DNA of 64,000 bases from JAJDAT01 sp964570665 (GTDB lineage: Bacteria; Nitrospinota; Nitrospinia; Nitrospinales; JAJDAT01), in assembly GCA_964570665.1 (NCBI GenBank), contig CAZMZH010000003.1, forward strand, positions 1 through 64,000, written 5' to 3'. The notes under the pieces were generated by a model. The model was not told where the DNA came from. It made no database searches and saw only the letters and a list, made by a program, of their open reading frames with translations. Position 1 is the stretch's first letter. Each line of letters opens with the position of its first letter. Made by a program: the position numbers and the translations under genes. This document shows positions 9,857 through 18,899 of this stretch, piece by piece.

Positions 9857-10234
9857 ATGAGTGATAAAAAAATATTAGTTGTAGACGATTCGAACGTAAT
9901 GCGGCAGATTATTAAGAATAATTTGAAGCAATTAGGTTTTCAACCCGATAATATCGCCGAAGCGGAAGATGGCGCTGCAGGCTTAAAGTCTTTAGAAGCT
10001 AATATGGTTGATCTGGTGATTTCCGATTGGAATATGCCTAAAATGACAGGCATTGAATTTTTGAAAGCTGTTCGCGCTAATGCAGGATTAAAAGCCGTTC
10101 CTTTTATGATGGTAACTTCAGAAACTGAAAAAGAAAAAATCATGGAGGCTGTTCAAGCCGGAGTCAATCAATACATAGTAAAACCTTTCAATGCGAATCA
10201 ATTAGAAGAAAAAATTAAAGCCATATTTGGTTAA
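9857..10234 (+). CDS. cheY: chemotaxis response regulator CheY
   Basis: A single receiver domain of 125 residues, the diffusible output of chemotaxis that binds the flagellar switch when phosphorylated. The acidic pocket D10-D11, phospho-acceptor D57 (SDWNMPKMTG), the conserved switch residues in TSE (about 86-88) and the Lys of VKPF near 109 are all present, and no output domain follows. It has its own promoter and terminator, so it is a single-gene unit just ahead of the other che genes. A stand-alone receiver for another pathway is possible but less likely in this context. Confidence 0.9.
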   Translation: MSDKKILVVDDSNVMRQIIKNNLKQLGFQPDNIAEAEDGAAGLKSLEANMVDLVISDWNMPKMTGIEFLKAVRANAGLKAVPFMMVTSETEKEKIMEAVQAGVNQYIVKPFNANQLEEKIKAIFG

Positions 10235-10245
10235 TATTTTTTTAG

Positions 10246-10287
10246 AGGCCCGGATTAAAATTAAATTTTAATCCGGGCCTTTTTTTA
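10246..10287 (+). terminator. terminator of cheY
   Basis: AGGCCCGGATTAAAATT at 10246-10262 is mirrored exactly at 10264-10280 and followed by a T tract. This is a very strong GC-rich hairpin directly after the cheY stop. Confidence 0.92.
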
Positions 10288-10791
10288 TTTCTCGCCTTTC
10301 TAATTTTAACGCTTCAACCATTTCTATGTTGAATCGGTTTGCTTTAAAGGTTCCCCACCGATTTTTTAAGGCAAGCTTTACAAACTTTCGAATTTCTATT
10401 TTTAATTAATTTAAATATTAAAAATGTCGTTATTTATTTAATAATTTTTTAAAAAATTAAAACCTTCACGCTAAAGGAAATTAACAGCTATTGTTTGCAT
10501 GGTATCTATTTTGGGCTTTACCTCCTGTTTAAATTTCGTTCAAAAACCGAGAGTTATTTAAAAAAAAATCAATTTTTTTGTTGACAGGATTCCATGAAAA
10601 GTTTTTAATATAGTATATGTTTGAAAAATTGTAGTTTATTTGATTGTTCTGTTGAGTAAGCAGTTCGAAGTTTTTATCTAAGATTAAAGGAGCCCGATTG
10701 GGCATATGGTTTAACGGTCGCATTTTTTTTATAAAGATTTAGTAAAGATAAGGAAAATGACACGCTACCAACCTCGAGAAAAGGAATAGCT
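10288..10791. other. AT-rich intergenic region before cheX
   Basis: About 500 nt with many short A/T runs and no convincing reading frame on either strand. The only structured signal I see is the promoter at 10581-10609. Confidence 0.5.
10581..10609 (+). promoter_or_regulatory. sigma-70 promoter for cheX
   Basis: Perfect TTGACA (10581-10586), a 17-nt spacer and TTTAAT (10604-10609). It lies about 180 nt before the cheX start codon, implying a long untranslated leader. Confidence 0.55.
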
Positions 10792-11310
10792 ATGGCAGCC
10801 TTGGATTTATCGGACGAGCAAACGCTAGAAACATTAACTGATTGCGTTATAAAAGGAACTGAAAGTATTTTTACCACAATCCTTGGGGTGGATACCAAAT
10901 ACAGTGAAGGTGGTGTTGATGGCATAGGTGGCGAGGGCGTGGTTGGAATTATTTCTTATGTCGGAGATATTTCCTGGTCAATGATATTAGTTTTGCCAAA
11001 AGAGTCTGCCATCAAAATGGGAAACCAATTTACGGGTTTCGAAGTGCCTTATGATAGCCCAGATATGGGCGACGTCGTTGGCGAACTGGCTAATGTTTTA
11101 GCGGGCGATTTAGTTGGTCGTTTGAGTACGGAAGGAGTTAAAGTCCAGATGTCTCTACCCACTATTATGAGAGGTGAAAATGTCGAACCATTTTTGCCAA
11201 GAGGTATTCCTTCTAAAAAAATGGGTTTTACTTCCAGTCATGGTAATTTTACCTTGAAAGTAGCAGGTTCTAAACCGGATCATTTGGGACATAAAAAACC
11301 TGGAGCCTAA
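10792..11310 (+). CDS. cheX: CheX-type CheY-P phosphatase
   Basis: A 172-residue protein of the CheC/CheX/FliY phosphatase group, which removes phosphate from CheY to end the signal. The catalytic ExxN motif is E98-L-A-N101 in the sequence VVGELANVLAGDL. There is a single such motif, as in CheX, whereas CheC usually has two. The ATG follows a good AAGGA site. It lies between cheY and cheA with its own terminator. Assignment to CheX rather than another one-motif relative is by length and context. Confidence 0.82.
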   Translation: MAALDLSDEQTLETLTDCVIKGTESIFTTILGVDTKYSEGGVDGIGGEGVVGIISYVGDISWSMILVLPKESAIKMGNQFTGFEVPYDSPDMGDVVGELANVLAGDLVGRLSTEGVKVQMSLPTIMRGENVEPFLPRGIPSKKMGFTSSHGNFTLKVAGSKPDHLGHKKPGA

Positions 11311-11386
11311 ATGTGATAAGGTTTGAAAAAATATTTTTGTTTGTCGATTAATTATTGTTTACATTCAGTGTTAAACAGTATAAAAT

Positions 11387-11422
11387 TAGGAAAATCTACT
11401 TTTTAGATTTTCCTATTTTTTT
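11387..11422 (+). terminator. terminator after cheX
   Basis: TAGGAAAATCTA (11387-11398) and its exact complement (11404-11415) form a 12-bp stem with a 5-nt loop, followed by seven T residues. Confidence 0.85.
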
Positions 11423-11588
11423 GCCCGAATTTTAATAATTCAGGTAAAAAAATAATTAAATATTCGGTATGAATATTATTGTTTTACAGTATACTAGCTA
11501 TATTATTAGAACGCTTAGTTCTTATAAGCCGATTAATGTTTGCAAGATAAATAATTAAATCTGGATTAAATTTCCAGGAGGTTTCCTA

Positions 11589-14381
11589 ATGGATGACGTC
11601 ATCAATGAGTTTTTGGTGGAAAGTTTTGAAAACTTAGACCAATTAGACCAAGATTTGGTGGACTTAGAGCAAGACCCTTCCAACACCGAACTTTTGAGTA
11701 ATGTTTTTCGTATTATTCATACGATTAAGGGTACCTGTGGTTTTTTAGGTTTTTCAAAACTAGAATCATTGGCGCATGGAGGAGAAAATCTCTTAAGTCG
11801 ACTCCGCGATGGGGAGTTGGCTTTAAATCCCGAAATTACTAGCGGGGTTTTAGCCATGTTTGATGGCGTTCGCAGGATTTTAAGTTGTATTGAAGCGGAC
11901 CAAAACGAAGGCGATGAAGATTTTACCGTGTTAAAGGATAAATTAGCCCGACTCACTAAAGGAGAGTCCGGTGTAGGGGTCTCTGACGCTCCGGACGAAG
12001 CTCCTGCCGCTGCTGCTCCGCCTCAGGAGGAACCTGCCGCACAACCTGTGGAAAAAGCCGCCGAAGAGTCGACACCTGAAGCTCCCGCCCCAACTGCTGC
12101 TGCCGAAAGTTCTGAAGATCCTGAAATAAGCGACGAAATGGAAGCGGTGGTAAATGAGTTTTTAGTTGAGAGCTACGATAACTTAGATCAAATTGACCGT
12201 GATTTAGTCGATTTAGAACAAAACCCTTCCGACAAAGAACTATTAAGCAGTATTTTTCGAGTTATTCATACCATCAAAGGAACCTGCGGATTTCTAGGTT
12301 TTTCTAAACTAGAATCGTTAGCCCATGTTGGAGAGAATTTGCTTAGCCGATTACGCGAAGGCGAACTAGTTCTTAATCCGACTATCGCAAGCGCTTTGTT
12401 AAAAATGGTAGATGCGGTAAGGCAAATACTTGGGAGTATCGAATCCGATAAAAATCAAGGCAATGTGGATTATAGCGCTTTGATTGAAGTATTGAGCAAA
12501 TTAACCAAAGGCGAGGCGGTTGACGAAGTGCCTGGGGCATCTCCCGCATTTGAAGAAAATGCGCCTGAAAAAGTTGAAGCTGCAAGCGAAACCAGCGTTG
12601 CTCCAGTTGCTAATGAGCCAGCGGCTCCAGCGCCCGCCGTTGAGCCGTCTGCCGAGAAGAAACCAGAACGTCGGCAAGAAGCTAGGGCTGGAGTTTCAGA
12701 GTCAAGCATCAGAGTGGATGTAGGTTTGTTAGATAAATTAATGAATCTCGTCGGTGAGTTGGTTTTAGCGCGTAACCAAATTATGCAACATTCCATTTCA
12801 AATGACGAAGCTAAAGATTCGGCTTTTGTCGCCAGTTCTCAACATTTAAATCTCATTACAACTGAATTGCAGGAAGGGGTCATGAAGACTCGCATGCAAC
12901 CTATTGGAAATGTATGGAGTAAATTCCCACGTGTTGTTAGAGATCTTGCCGTCGCTTGTAATAAAAAAGTTCGAATAGATATGGAAGGTAAGGAAACGGA
13001 ACTTGATAAAACTATTATTGAAGCTATCAAAGATCCGCTTACACATATCATCCGGAATTCAGTAGATCACGGAATTGAAAGTCCACAAGATCGTATTGCT
13101 AATGGTAAAGACGAAGAGGGAAGTCTTTTGCTAAGAGCTTTCCATGAAGGCGGCCAGGTTATTATTGAAATTGTAGACGATGGCGGCGGTATCGATCCAG
13201 AAAAAGTAAAGAAAAAAGCTATTGAAAAACACGTGATAACGTCTGAACAAGCTGGTCGGATGGGTGAACGCGAATTAATTAACCTGATTTTTGCTCCAGG
13301 TTTTTCAACGGCTGCCGCAATCACCAATGTATCTGGGCGAGGCGTTGGAATGGATGTTGTTAAAACTAACATTGAGAAAATAGGCGGTTCGGTAGATATT
13401 CATAGTAAATTTAAACAAGGGACTACCTTAAAAGTAAAAATCCCTTTGACCTTGGCAATTATCCCAGCTCTTGTCGTAACTTGTGGCGGCGACCGGTTTG
13501 CTATTCCGCAAGTTAACTTGTTGGAGTTAGTTCGATTGGATCAACAAGCAAATCGCGACGTGGAGATGATTCATGGAACTCCCGTTTATCGATTGCGCGG
13601 CAATTTATTGCCATTGGTAAACTTGAACAAAGAACTGGGTTTGGATACAGAAAATGATAGCTTGGATGAGGCTAAAATTATTGTTGTATTGCAAGTGAAT
13701 GACCGGCATTTTGGGTTGGTTGTTGAGGGAATCGCCGATACGGAAGAAATTGTTGTTAAACCGCTTAGCAAGCAATTAAAAGGAACTAACGCTTTTGCCG
13801 GCGCAACAATTATGGGAGATGGAAAAGTGGCTTTAATTCTTGATGTATTGGGTCTCGCGCAATCTTCTAGAGTCCTATCTGAAGTAGCGGAGCGAGCCAT
13901 GAGCGAAAAATCAACAGTAGAAGCGAAGAAATCAACATCTATGCAGAACCTCTTAGTGTTTGCCGTTGGTCAAAAAGGGCGAATGGCGATTATTTTAGAT
14001 ATGGTTGGACGTTTGGAAGAATTTAAGACCTCAGAAGTAGAAAAATCAGGTAGTTTGGATGTTGTCCAGTATCGCGGTGAAATAATGCCTCTAATTTATT
14101 TATCCCAAGTGTTTAACGCCGATACCTATGGAGAAGAAAAGGATATGATGCAGTCGGTAGTATATTCTGAAAATGGTCGTAGTGTTGGGTTAGTGGTCGA
14201 TCAAATTCTCGATATTGTTGAAGAGGACGTATCAATTCAAAGGGGGTCGGATAGACCAGGAGTACTTGGCACTGCAGTAATTAAGCAAAGAGTAACGGAT
14301 CTTGTGGACGTTCGCGACGTAATTCAGTCTACAATTATGGGATATTACGATTCTGAAACGCCGGCCTTGCAGGAGGGGTAA
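11589..14381 (+). CDS. cheA: chemotaxis histidine kinase CheA with two Hpt domains
   Basis: A 930-residue cytoplasmic kinase that phosphorylates CheY and CheB in response to receptors. Order: Hpt1 (about 1-125, phospho-His H44), an Ala/Pro/Glu linker, Hpt2 (about 185-308, H227), a second Ala/Pro linker, dimerisation helices (about 373-480), the ATPase domain (N490 in HIIRNSVDHG, DDGGG near 530, GRGVGMDVV near 583), a CheW-like P5 domain (about 615-760) and a second CheW-like domain (about 786-925). The two Hpt domains are very similar copies, and no separate P2 CheY-binding domain is evident. An AGGAGG site precedes the ATG; cheW follows after 2 nt. Confidence 0.95.
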   Translation: MDDVINEFLVESFENLDQLDQDLVDLEQDPSNTELLSNVFRIIHTIKGTCGFLGFSKLESLAHGGENLLSRLRDGELALNPEITSGVLAMFDGVRRILSCIEADQNEGDEDFTVLKDKLARLTKGESGVGVSDAPDEAPAAAAPPQEEPAAQPVEKAAEESTPEAPAPTAAAESSEDPEISDEMEAVVNEFLVESYDNLDQIDRDLVDLEQNPSDKELLSSIFRVIHTIKGTCGFLGFSKLESLAHVGENLLSRLREGELVLNPTIASALLKMVDAVRQILGSIESDKNQGNVDYSALIEVLSKLTKGEAVDEVPGASPAFEENAPEKVEAASETSVAPVANEPAAPAPAVEPSAEKKPERRQEARAGVSESSIRVDVGLLDKLMNLVGELVLARNQIMQHSISNDEAKDSAFVASSQHLNLITTELQEGVMKTRMQPIGNVWSKFPRVVRDLAVACNKKVRIDMEGKETELDKTIIEAIKDPLTHIIRNSVDHGIESPQDRIANGKDEEGSLLLRAFHEGGQVIIEIVDDGGGIDPEKVKKKAIEKHVITSEQAGRMGERELINLIFAPGFSTAAAITNVSGRGVGMDVVKTNIEKIGGSVDIHSKFKQGTTLKVKIPLTLAIIPALVVTCGGDRFAIPQVNLLELVRLDQQANRDVEMIHGTPVYRLRGNLLPLVNLNKELGLDTENDSLDEAKIIVVLQVNDRHFGLVVEGIADTEEIVVKPLSKQLKGTNAFAGATIMGDGKVALILDVLGLAQSSRVLSEVAERAMSEKSTVEAKKSTSMQNLLVFAVGQKGRMAIILDMVGRLEEFKTSEVEKSGSLDVVQYRGEIMPLIYLSQVFNADTYGEEKDMMQSVVYSENGRSVGLVVDQILDIVEEDVSIQRGSDRPGVLGTAVIKQRVTDLVDVRDVIQSTIMGYYDSETPALQEG

Positions 14382-14383
14382 TA

Positions 14384-14845
14384 ATGGAAATCGAAAAGCA
14401 GTTTTGTACTTTTTACGTAGACGATTTATTTATGGGTGTTGAAGTTGCGAAGGTTCAAGAAGTTCTTAGGTATCAGGAAATGACCAGCGTTCCTCTATCA
14501 GCCCCTACCGTTAGCGGTTTGATCAACCTTAGAGGTCAAATTGTTACCGCCATTGATTTAAGAAAACGTTTGGAATTAAATGAAAGGCCCGAGGGGCAAT
14601 TGCCGATGAACGTTGTTGTTCGGACTAACGAAGGTGTTGTGAGTATATTAGTAGATAGTATTGGAGACGTTTTAGAGGTTCCAGACCACGCTTTCGAGCA
14701 ACCTCCAGAAACGATTGATGGGATAACGCGTCATTTAGTCTTAGGAGTATATAAACTTTCCGATAACTTATTGCTGATTCTGGATACGGAAACAGCGGTT
14801 AACATCGAAAGTGTCCCCGACCAGGTAAAAGTAAAACACGCTTAA
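14384..14845 (+). CDS. cheW: chemotaxis coupling protein CheW
   Basis: A 153-residue SH3-like adaptor that links receptors to CheA. Typical landmarks are VAKVQEVLR near residue 22, the NLRGQIVTAIDLRKRL stretch around 47-62 and the VDSIGDVLEV segment near 92. Its ribosome site (GGAGGGG) lies inside the end of cheA and the spacing is 2 nt, so the two are translated as a pair. Confidence 0.94.
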   Translation: MEIEKQFCTFYVDDLFMGVEVAKVQEVLRYQEMTSVPLSAPTVSGLINLRGQIVTAIDLRKRLELNERPEGQLPMNVVVRTNEGVVSILVDSIGDVLEVPDHAFEQPPETIDGITRHLVLGVYKLSDNLLLILDTETAVNIESVPDQVKVKHA

Positions 14846-14854
14846 TTGTTTTAT

Positions 14855-14880
14855 TAAAGTCGGCCTTTTAGCCGACTTTA
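14855..14880. terminator. bidirectional terminator between cheW and cheB
   Basis: TAAAGTCGGC and GCCGACTTTA form a 10-bp hairpin with a 6-nt loop, flanked by A- and T-rich sequence on both sides. It serves the convergent cheW and cheB genes and overlaps the cheB stop codon. Confidence 0.8.
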
Positions 14881-15993
14881 ATTTGGCATCCAAGCGTATC
14901 GACCTACTTTTACTCTTTCGGTTATTTCGTGCGCTATTTCTTTAAGAGGCAAAACTTTTTCGGCGATACCAGATTTTGCCACAAACCCTGGCATTCCCCA
15001 AACAACGCTAGTTTCCTCGTCTTGAACGACAACTTGACCTCCCACTTTTTTGATTTGTTCACATCCGATCAAGCCGTCTTGGCCCATTCCCGTTAAGATA
15101 ACCCCCAATGTTCTAGCTTTATAAATTTCGCAAACGGATCTAAATAATACATCAACTGCGGGTCTGCAAGAATTTTCCAAAGCGCCTTGGTTAGTGTTTA
15201 TCGTAATGGAATTGGCTCCATTTTTCTTTAAGACCATATGGAAATTCCCAGGCGCAATCCATATGGTTCCAGGTTCTAATTTTTGTCCGGATTCGCCTTC
15301 TTTAACCGCCAGTTTACATTTCTCATTTAATCGGTCTGCTAGAAGCTTTGTGAAAAAAGGCGGCATATGTTGTACAAGAACCACTGGAACTGGAAGATTA
15401 CCGGGAATTAAAGGCAAAAGGTCCGCTAATGCATTTGGACCGCCAGTGGAAACTCCAATCGTCAAAATATCTACTTTTCCTTTATTGATGGGGGAGGTTT
15501 TGAGAGATGGAGTTTTAGCGCCTAATCCCCCTCCGCCGAGTTTGTTAGAAATGCCAGTGGTTACTTTAGGAACCGATCTTCCGCAAAGAGCCTTTATTCT
15601 CGGTATTAATTCATTTTTGACTTGGTCCATTGCCTTAGAAACGCTACCAACATTTGCGGGTTTGGTAACATAATCGCTAGCCCCAAATGATAAGGCGTCC
15701 AAGGTCGCCTTACCTCCCCGTTGAGTAAGGGTGCTAAACATAATGATGGGAACTTTTTTATCCCTTTTCCTGATTTCTTGAAGGGCCTGAAGTCCATCCA
15801 TTTCAGGCATTTCGATATCCATTGTTATTGCGTCTGGCTTTAGATTATCGAATTTGGATTGGGCAATTTTACCGTTAGCCGCAGTCCCAACGACTTCGAT
15901 TTCGGAGTCTGTGGCTAAAGTATCGGTAACTATACGTCTAACTACAATTGCGTCGTCTACAACTAAAACTCTAATTTTTTTTAATGGCGGCAT
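14878..15993 (-). CDS. cheB: protein-glutamate methylesterase CheB
   Basis: A 371-residue adaptation enzyme that removes methyl groups from receptors (and deamidates Gln) when phosphorylated. N-terminal receiver: D13-D14 pocket, phospho-acceptor D59 (MDIEMPEMDG). A glycine-rich linker follows, then the esterase domain with S182 (GVSTGGPNAL), H209 (VQHMPP) and the Asp of GVILTGMGQDG as the catalytic triad. It is convergent with cheW and apparently transcribed alone. No cheR partner is present in this window. Confidence 0.95.
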   Translation of the reverse strand: MPPLKKIRVLVVDDAIVVRRIVTDTLATDSEIEVVGTAANGKIAQSKFDNLKPDAITMDIEMPEMDGLQALQEIRKRDKKVPIIMFSTLTQRGGKATLDALSFGASDYVTKPANVGSVSKAMDQVKNELIPRIKALCGRSVPKVTTGISNKLGGGGLGAKTPSLKTSPINKGKVDILTIGVSTGGPNALADLLPLIPGNLPVPVVLVQHMPPFFTKLLADRLNEKCKLAVKEGESGQKLEPGTIWIAPGNFHMVLKKNGANSITINTNQGALENSCRPAVDVLFRSVCEIYKARTLGVILTGMGQDGLIGCEQIKKVGGQVVVQDEETSVVWGMPGFVAKSGIAEKVLPLKEIAHEITERVKVGRYAWMPN

Positions 15994-16384
15994 TAGAAGT
16001 TATTTGGGACGTTAAATTTGTCCCTTCATTGAAAGAATATTTAACAATAATTTGGTAAAGACAACTTTAAAAACTGTCTTAGTTAAAACTTTATTTAGGT
16101 TACACTACGCGGATCTATTTTTCTATTAATTTATTGAAATAAAGAGATTTAGTTGCGATTGCATAACATTTTTATCAGTGGATTTTTTATGCTTTTTAGG
16201 AGTTTTGGGTAAAAAATTAAGTGAATTATTATTTATTCCTTTTGAAAATACTGTAATTTCCGAAAAGAAAATTAGCGGTTTTTTTTCATGATACAGATTT
16301 TTGATATAATGAGTGTCTTAACTGTTCTGGAGAATGGTTTTGGTTAAGAAATTATTAGATATTTAATAACTTTATTTAAGATAA
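15994..16384. other. intergenic region between divergent cheB and an exported protein gene
   Basis: About 390 nt of AT-rich sequence with no coding frame I can support. It should hold the promoters of both flanking genes; the best one is the -10 box at 16305. Confidence 0.5.
16305..16310 (+). promoter_or_regulatory. -10 box TATAAT upstream of the basic exported protein
   Basis: A perfect TATAAT about 75 nt before the start codon at 16385; the -35 region 17 nt upstream is a T-rich TTTTTC, a weak match. Confidence 0.4.
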
Positions 16385-18145
16385 ATGAAACTAAGTTGTT
16401 GGAAATATTTTTTTGCGGTTTTTGGGTTTCTCCTGGCTACAGGAAGCCAAGCTTTTGCGGCTCCTGAAGATTTTGACCCAAGTGTCACGGATTCTCTTAA
16501 AGATGTGCAAATTGGTTTAGATGGAGATTTAGGTTTAGATGCTGGGGATTTACAAAGCGCATTAAGCGACGTTGCGGATGTTTCAAGCGAGGCAGTCAGA
16601 GGATTGGCCGGTCCGGATGGTGAACAGCTAGAGCTTCCGAAAGAAAACTTAGGAGAGTTATCCAAAGAGTTAGATGTTGGCGATACGGTCAATTCTTTAA
16701 AGTCAGAAACAGATTCTCTTAAAAAAGAAAGCGAAGGATTAACGAAAGAGCTTGGTAGCGCCAAATCGGACTTTGATACTTCCGAATTAGAGATTGAGGA
16801 CCAATACGATATTAGCGCCTCCCGCGGCGACTTTGACTTAGCGTCGCTAAGAGATGTCGTTTCTCAAACAGAATTTGACGCCGAAGGGTTTAGCGGTAAA
16901 GGAACTTCTTTTTACCAGGGGTCTCGAAAGGGCGCCACTAAAATTCGTAAAGAGAATAGAGACCTTTTACAAACGGCTAAAGCCAGTACTTTAACCTCTT
17001 TGCTCTCTGGAAAATCGTCCCTCAGAAAATCGTCAAAGAGTTTCAGGTTTGATAAAGGAGCGGGAAAGAGAAAAGGGTTAAAAGGAGTTTTTACCAGAAG
17101 AGGAGGGCAAAAAAAATCTGAAGGTAGATTTGGAGGTAGAAAAGGAAACCGCGTTAAAGCCGGTTCGGGTTTACGAAGAGGGTTCCAAAGACGAAACTCT
17201 TTATCAAGAGGGCAAAAAAGAGTTTCTAACTTTGGCAGCGGAAACCAAAGTACAAAACGTTCTGTTTCGAGAAGAACAGGGAGAAATAATTTTGCTTCTT
17301 CACGCTCTAGATCTTCTAGAGGAGGTAGATCTAATTCGTTCGAAAGGTCTGGCGCAAGATCTAAGTCTGCTAAATCACGGATTAAGGCTTTGAATGAAGC
17401 GCTTGCGCGCGCGAAAAAGAAAAACAGTAAAGAGGAGAAAGATAAAAAATTGCTTGGAGCCGAAGGACTTTCGAGCGACGAACAAAAAGCTTTGGATGGG
17501 ACTGGCGTATTAAACGGTAAGAAAGGTTTTTCCAATTCTGGAGAAAATCTTTCGGCGGAAGAGGTTATTAGCGCTGAAAAGAAAAAACTAAAGGAGGAGT
17601 TTGGAGAAGATCAATCCAGCTTGGCTTACCAGATAGCGCAAGATCTAAAGAAAAAAGGTTTTTTAACCGATGACGACCCCTTAAGGTTTAAAAAAATCCG
17701 ATTAGCTTTATTGAGCGAATCCATAAAAAAGCTCAAAAAAGATTTAATTAAAAATAAGGATAATCAGAACCCAACACTAAAATCTCTGGGATTGGATTAC
17801 TTAAAATCTCGCAAGTTTTTAGATTCATTACCTCCAGTTGAAAACCTAGCTTTATTAAAATTTGCCGATCTTTCTAAAACTATATTAGGCAGCTACGAGA
17901 CTGCTATATGGGCTTATAATTCCATTCTCCAAAATAATCCATTGGATGGGCAAACTAATCTTGAGCTAGGAAAAGTATATGAAGAAATAGAAAATAAGTC
18001 TTATGCGGGTTTTCATTTTAGAAGAGCAGAGTATGTTTTTACCGCAAACAATCAATTCCAAAAAGCCGTTGAAGCAAAGGAAAGAATTAAAAGTCTTGAA
18101 GGAGGTAAAGAGGGCTCCCCCAATGAAACTTTAGCGGCTATTTAA
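16385..18145 (+). CDS. exported protein with acidic N-part and strongly basic, Ser/Arg/Lys/Gly-rich middle
   Basis: A 586-residue protein, family not recognised. Residues 1-25 form a signal peptide ending SQAFA. Residues about 26-165 are acidic and helical (heptad-like KSETDSLKKESEGL). Residues about 185-355 are extremely basic and low complexity, rich in R, K, S and G. The C-terminal 240 residues are helical and end in TPR-like segments (LGKVYEEIENKSYAGFHFRRAE). The charge split suggests binding of a polyanion such as DNA, polysaccharide or the protein's own acidic half outside the cytoplasm; that is inference. Confidence 0.7.
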   Translation: MKLSCWKYFFAVFGFLLATGSQAFAAPEDFDPSVTDSLKDVQIGLDGDLGLDAGDLQSALSDVADVSSEAVRGLAGPDGEQLELPKENLGELSKELDVGDTVNSLKSETDSLKKESEGLTKELGSAKSDFDTSELEIEDQYDISASRGDFDLASLRDVVSQTEFDAEGFSGKGTSFYQGSRKGATKIRKENRDLLQTAKASTLTSLLSGKSSLRKSSKSFRFDKGAGKRKGLKGVFTRRGGQKKSEGRFGGRKGNRVKAGSGLRRGFQRRNSLSRGQKRVSNFGSGNQSTKRSVSRRTGRNNFASSRSRSSRGGRSNSFERSGARSKSAKSRIKALNEALARAKKKNSKEEKDKKLLGAEGLSSDEQKALDGTGVLNGKKGFSNSGENLSAEEVISAEKKKLKEEFGEDQSSLAYQIAQDLKKKGFLTDDDPLRFKKIRLALLSESIKKLKKDLIKNKDNQNPTLKSLGLDYLKSRKFLDSLPPVENLALLKFADLSKTILGSYETAIWAYNSILQNNPLDGQTNLELGKVYEEIENKSYAGFHFRRAEYVFTANNQFQKAVEAKERIKSLEGGKEGSPNETLAAI

Positions 18146-18175
18146 GTATGTAGCGCCCTTCTTCTCAATGTTTCT

Positions 18176-18718
18176 TTAAAATCTTTTTATCCAGATATAA
18201 CGGAAAACTATCGACAAAAACAAAAAACACCCTGTGAAAGTAACTAAAAGCATTCCTTCGAAAATTAAAGTTAGGGAAAGTGGAATGTTTTGCAAACACC
18301 AATCGACAACCTGATGCAACCCAAACCAAGATTGAGGGCTATTAACCCAGCCTTGAATTGCGGCTCCTTCGAAAAGATAGTTAAAAACTATCAATAACGG
18401 CAGTTCTGTCCAAACCCCTTCTTGCAACCATAAAGCCAATTGATAACCCAAAACTCCGAAACCAGAAAAAACGACTAAAAAAGCGCACCCAATGGCGCAT
18501 AAACTTGCCGCTAAAAAAGCATAATCTACCACTGTTAACTTTTCGCGAATTTCATTAAATTCGTTGTAAGCAGTTTTTAACCCCTTTACCATAGCTTGAA
18601 ATAAGAAGATCAGTAGCTGAGAAAACGCTATTTGAAATGTTTCGTAAAACTTAGAAAACTTCGTTATCCAGTTATCGAATAAAGTAGAACTTTCGGAGGA
18701 TTGGTTAGAAGTATTCAT
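18176..18718 (-). CDS. membrane protein of unknown function
   Basis: A 180-residue protein with three or four hydrophobic segments (about 33-48, 70-95, 105-118 and 150-175). The N-terminal 30 residues are polar. I recognise no family. It is convergent with the basic exported protein at 16385, with 30 nt between the stop codons. Confidence 0.6.
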   Translation of the reverse strand: MNTSNQSSESSTLFDNWITKFSKFYETFQIAFSQLLIFLFQAMVKGLKTAYNEFNEIREKLTVVDYAFLAASLCAIGCAFLVVFSGFGVLGYQLALWLQEGVWTELPLLIVFNYLFEGAAIQGWVNSPQSWFGLHQVVDWCLQNIPLSLTLIFEGMLLVTFTGCFLFLSIVFRYIWIKRF

Positions 18719-18899
18719 GACAAATGCTCCTTGATTAAGCTTTATAAAGAGACCCTAATTAAGAATGGGCTTTTTTAAAGTCTAATTTTAGGATTGAATA
18801 AAGTCAAATTAATTAGAAGTTGCCAGAGCGCAAATAATGCCACTGAGTTAAAGATTATATTAATTTGTTTAAATTACTTGAATTATTAATGTGAAGTGA

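Noticed and set aside
12470..12796. Minus-strand and alternate-frame ORFs within cheA
   Set aside because: They arise from the repetitive Ala/Pro/Glu linker codons; cheA itself is unambiguous.
16912..17535. A 207-codon minus-strand frame inside the basic exported protein gene
   Set aside because: It is the mirror of a low-complexity Arg/Ser/Lys-rich coding region, which naturally opens the opposite frame; no ribosome site.
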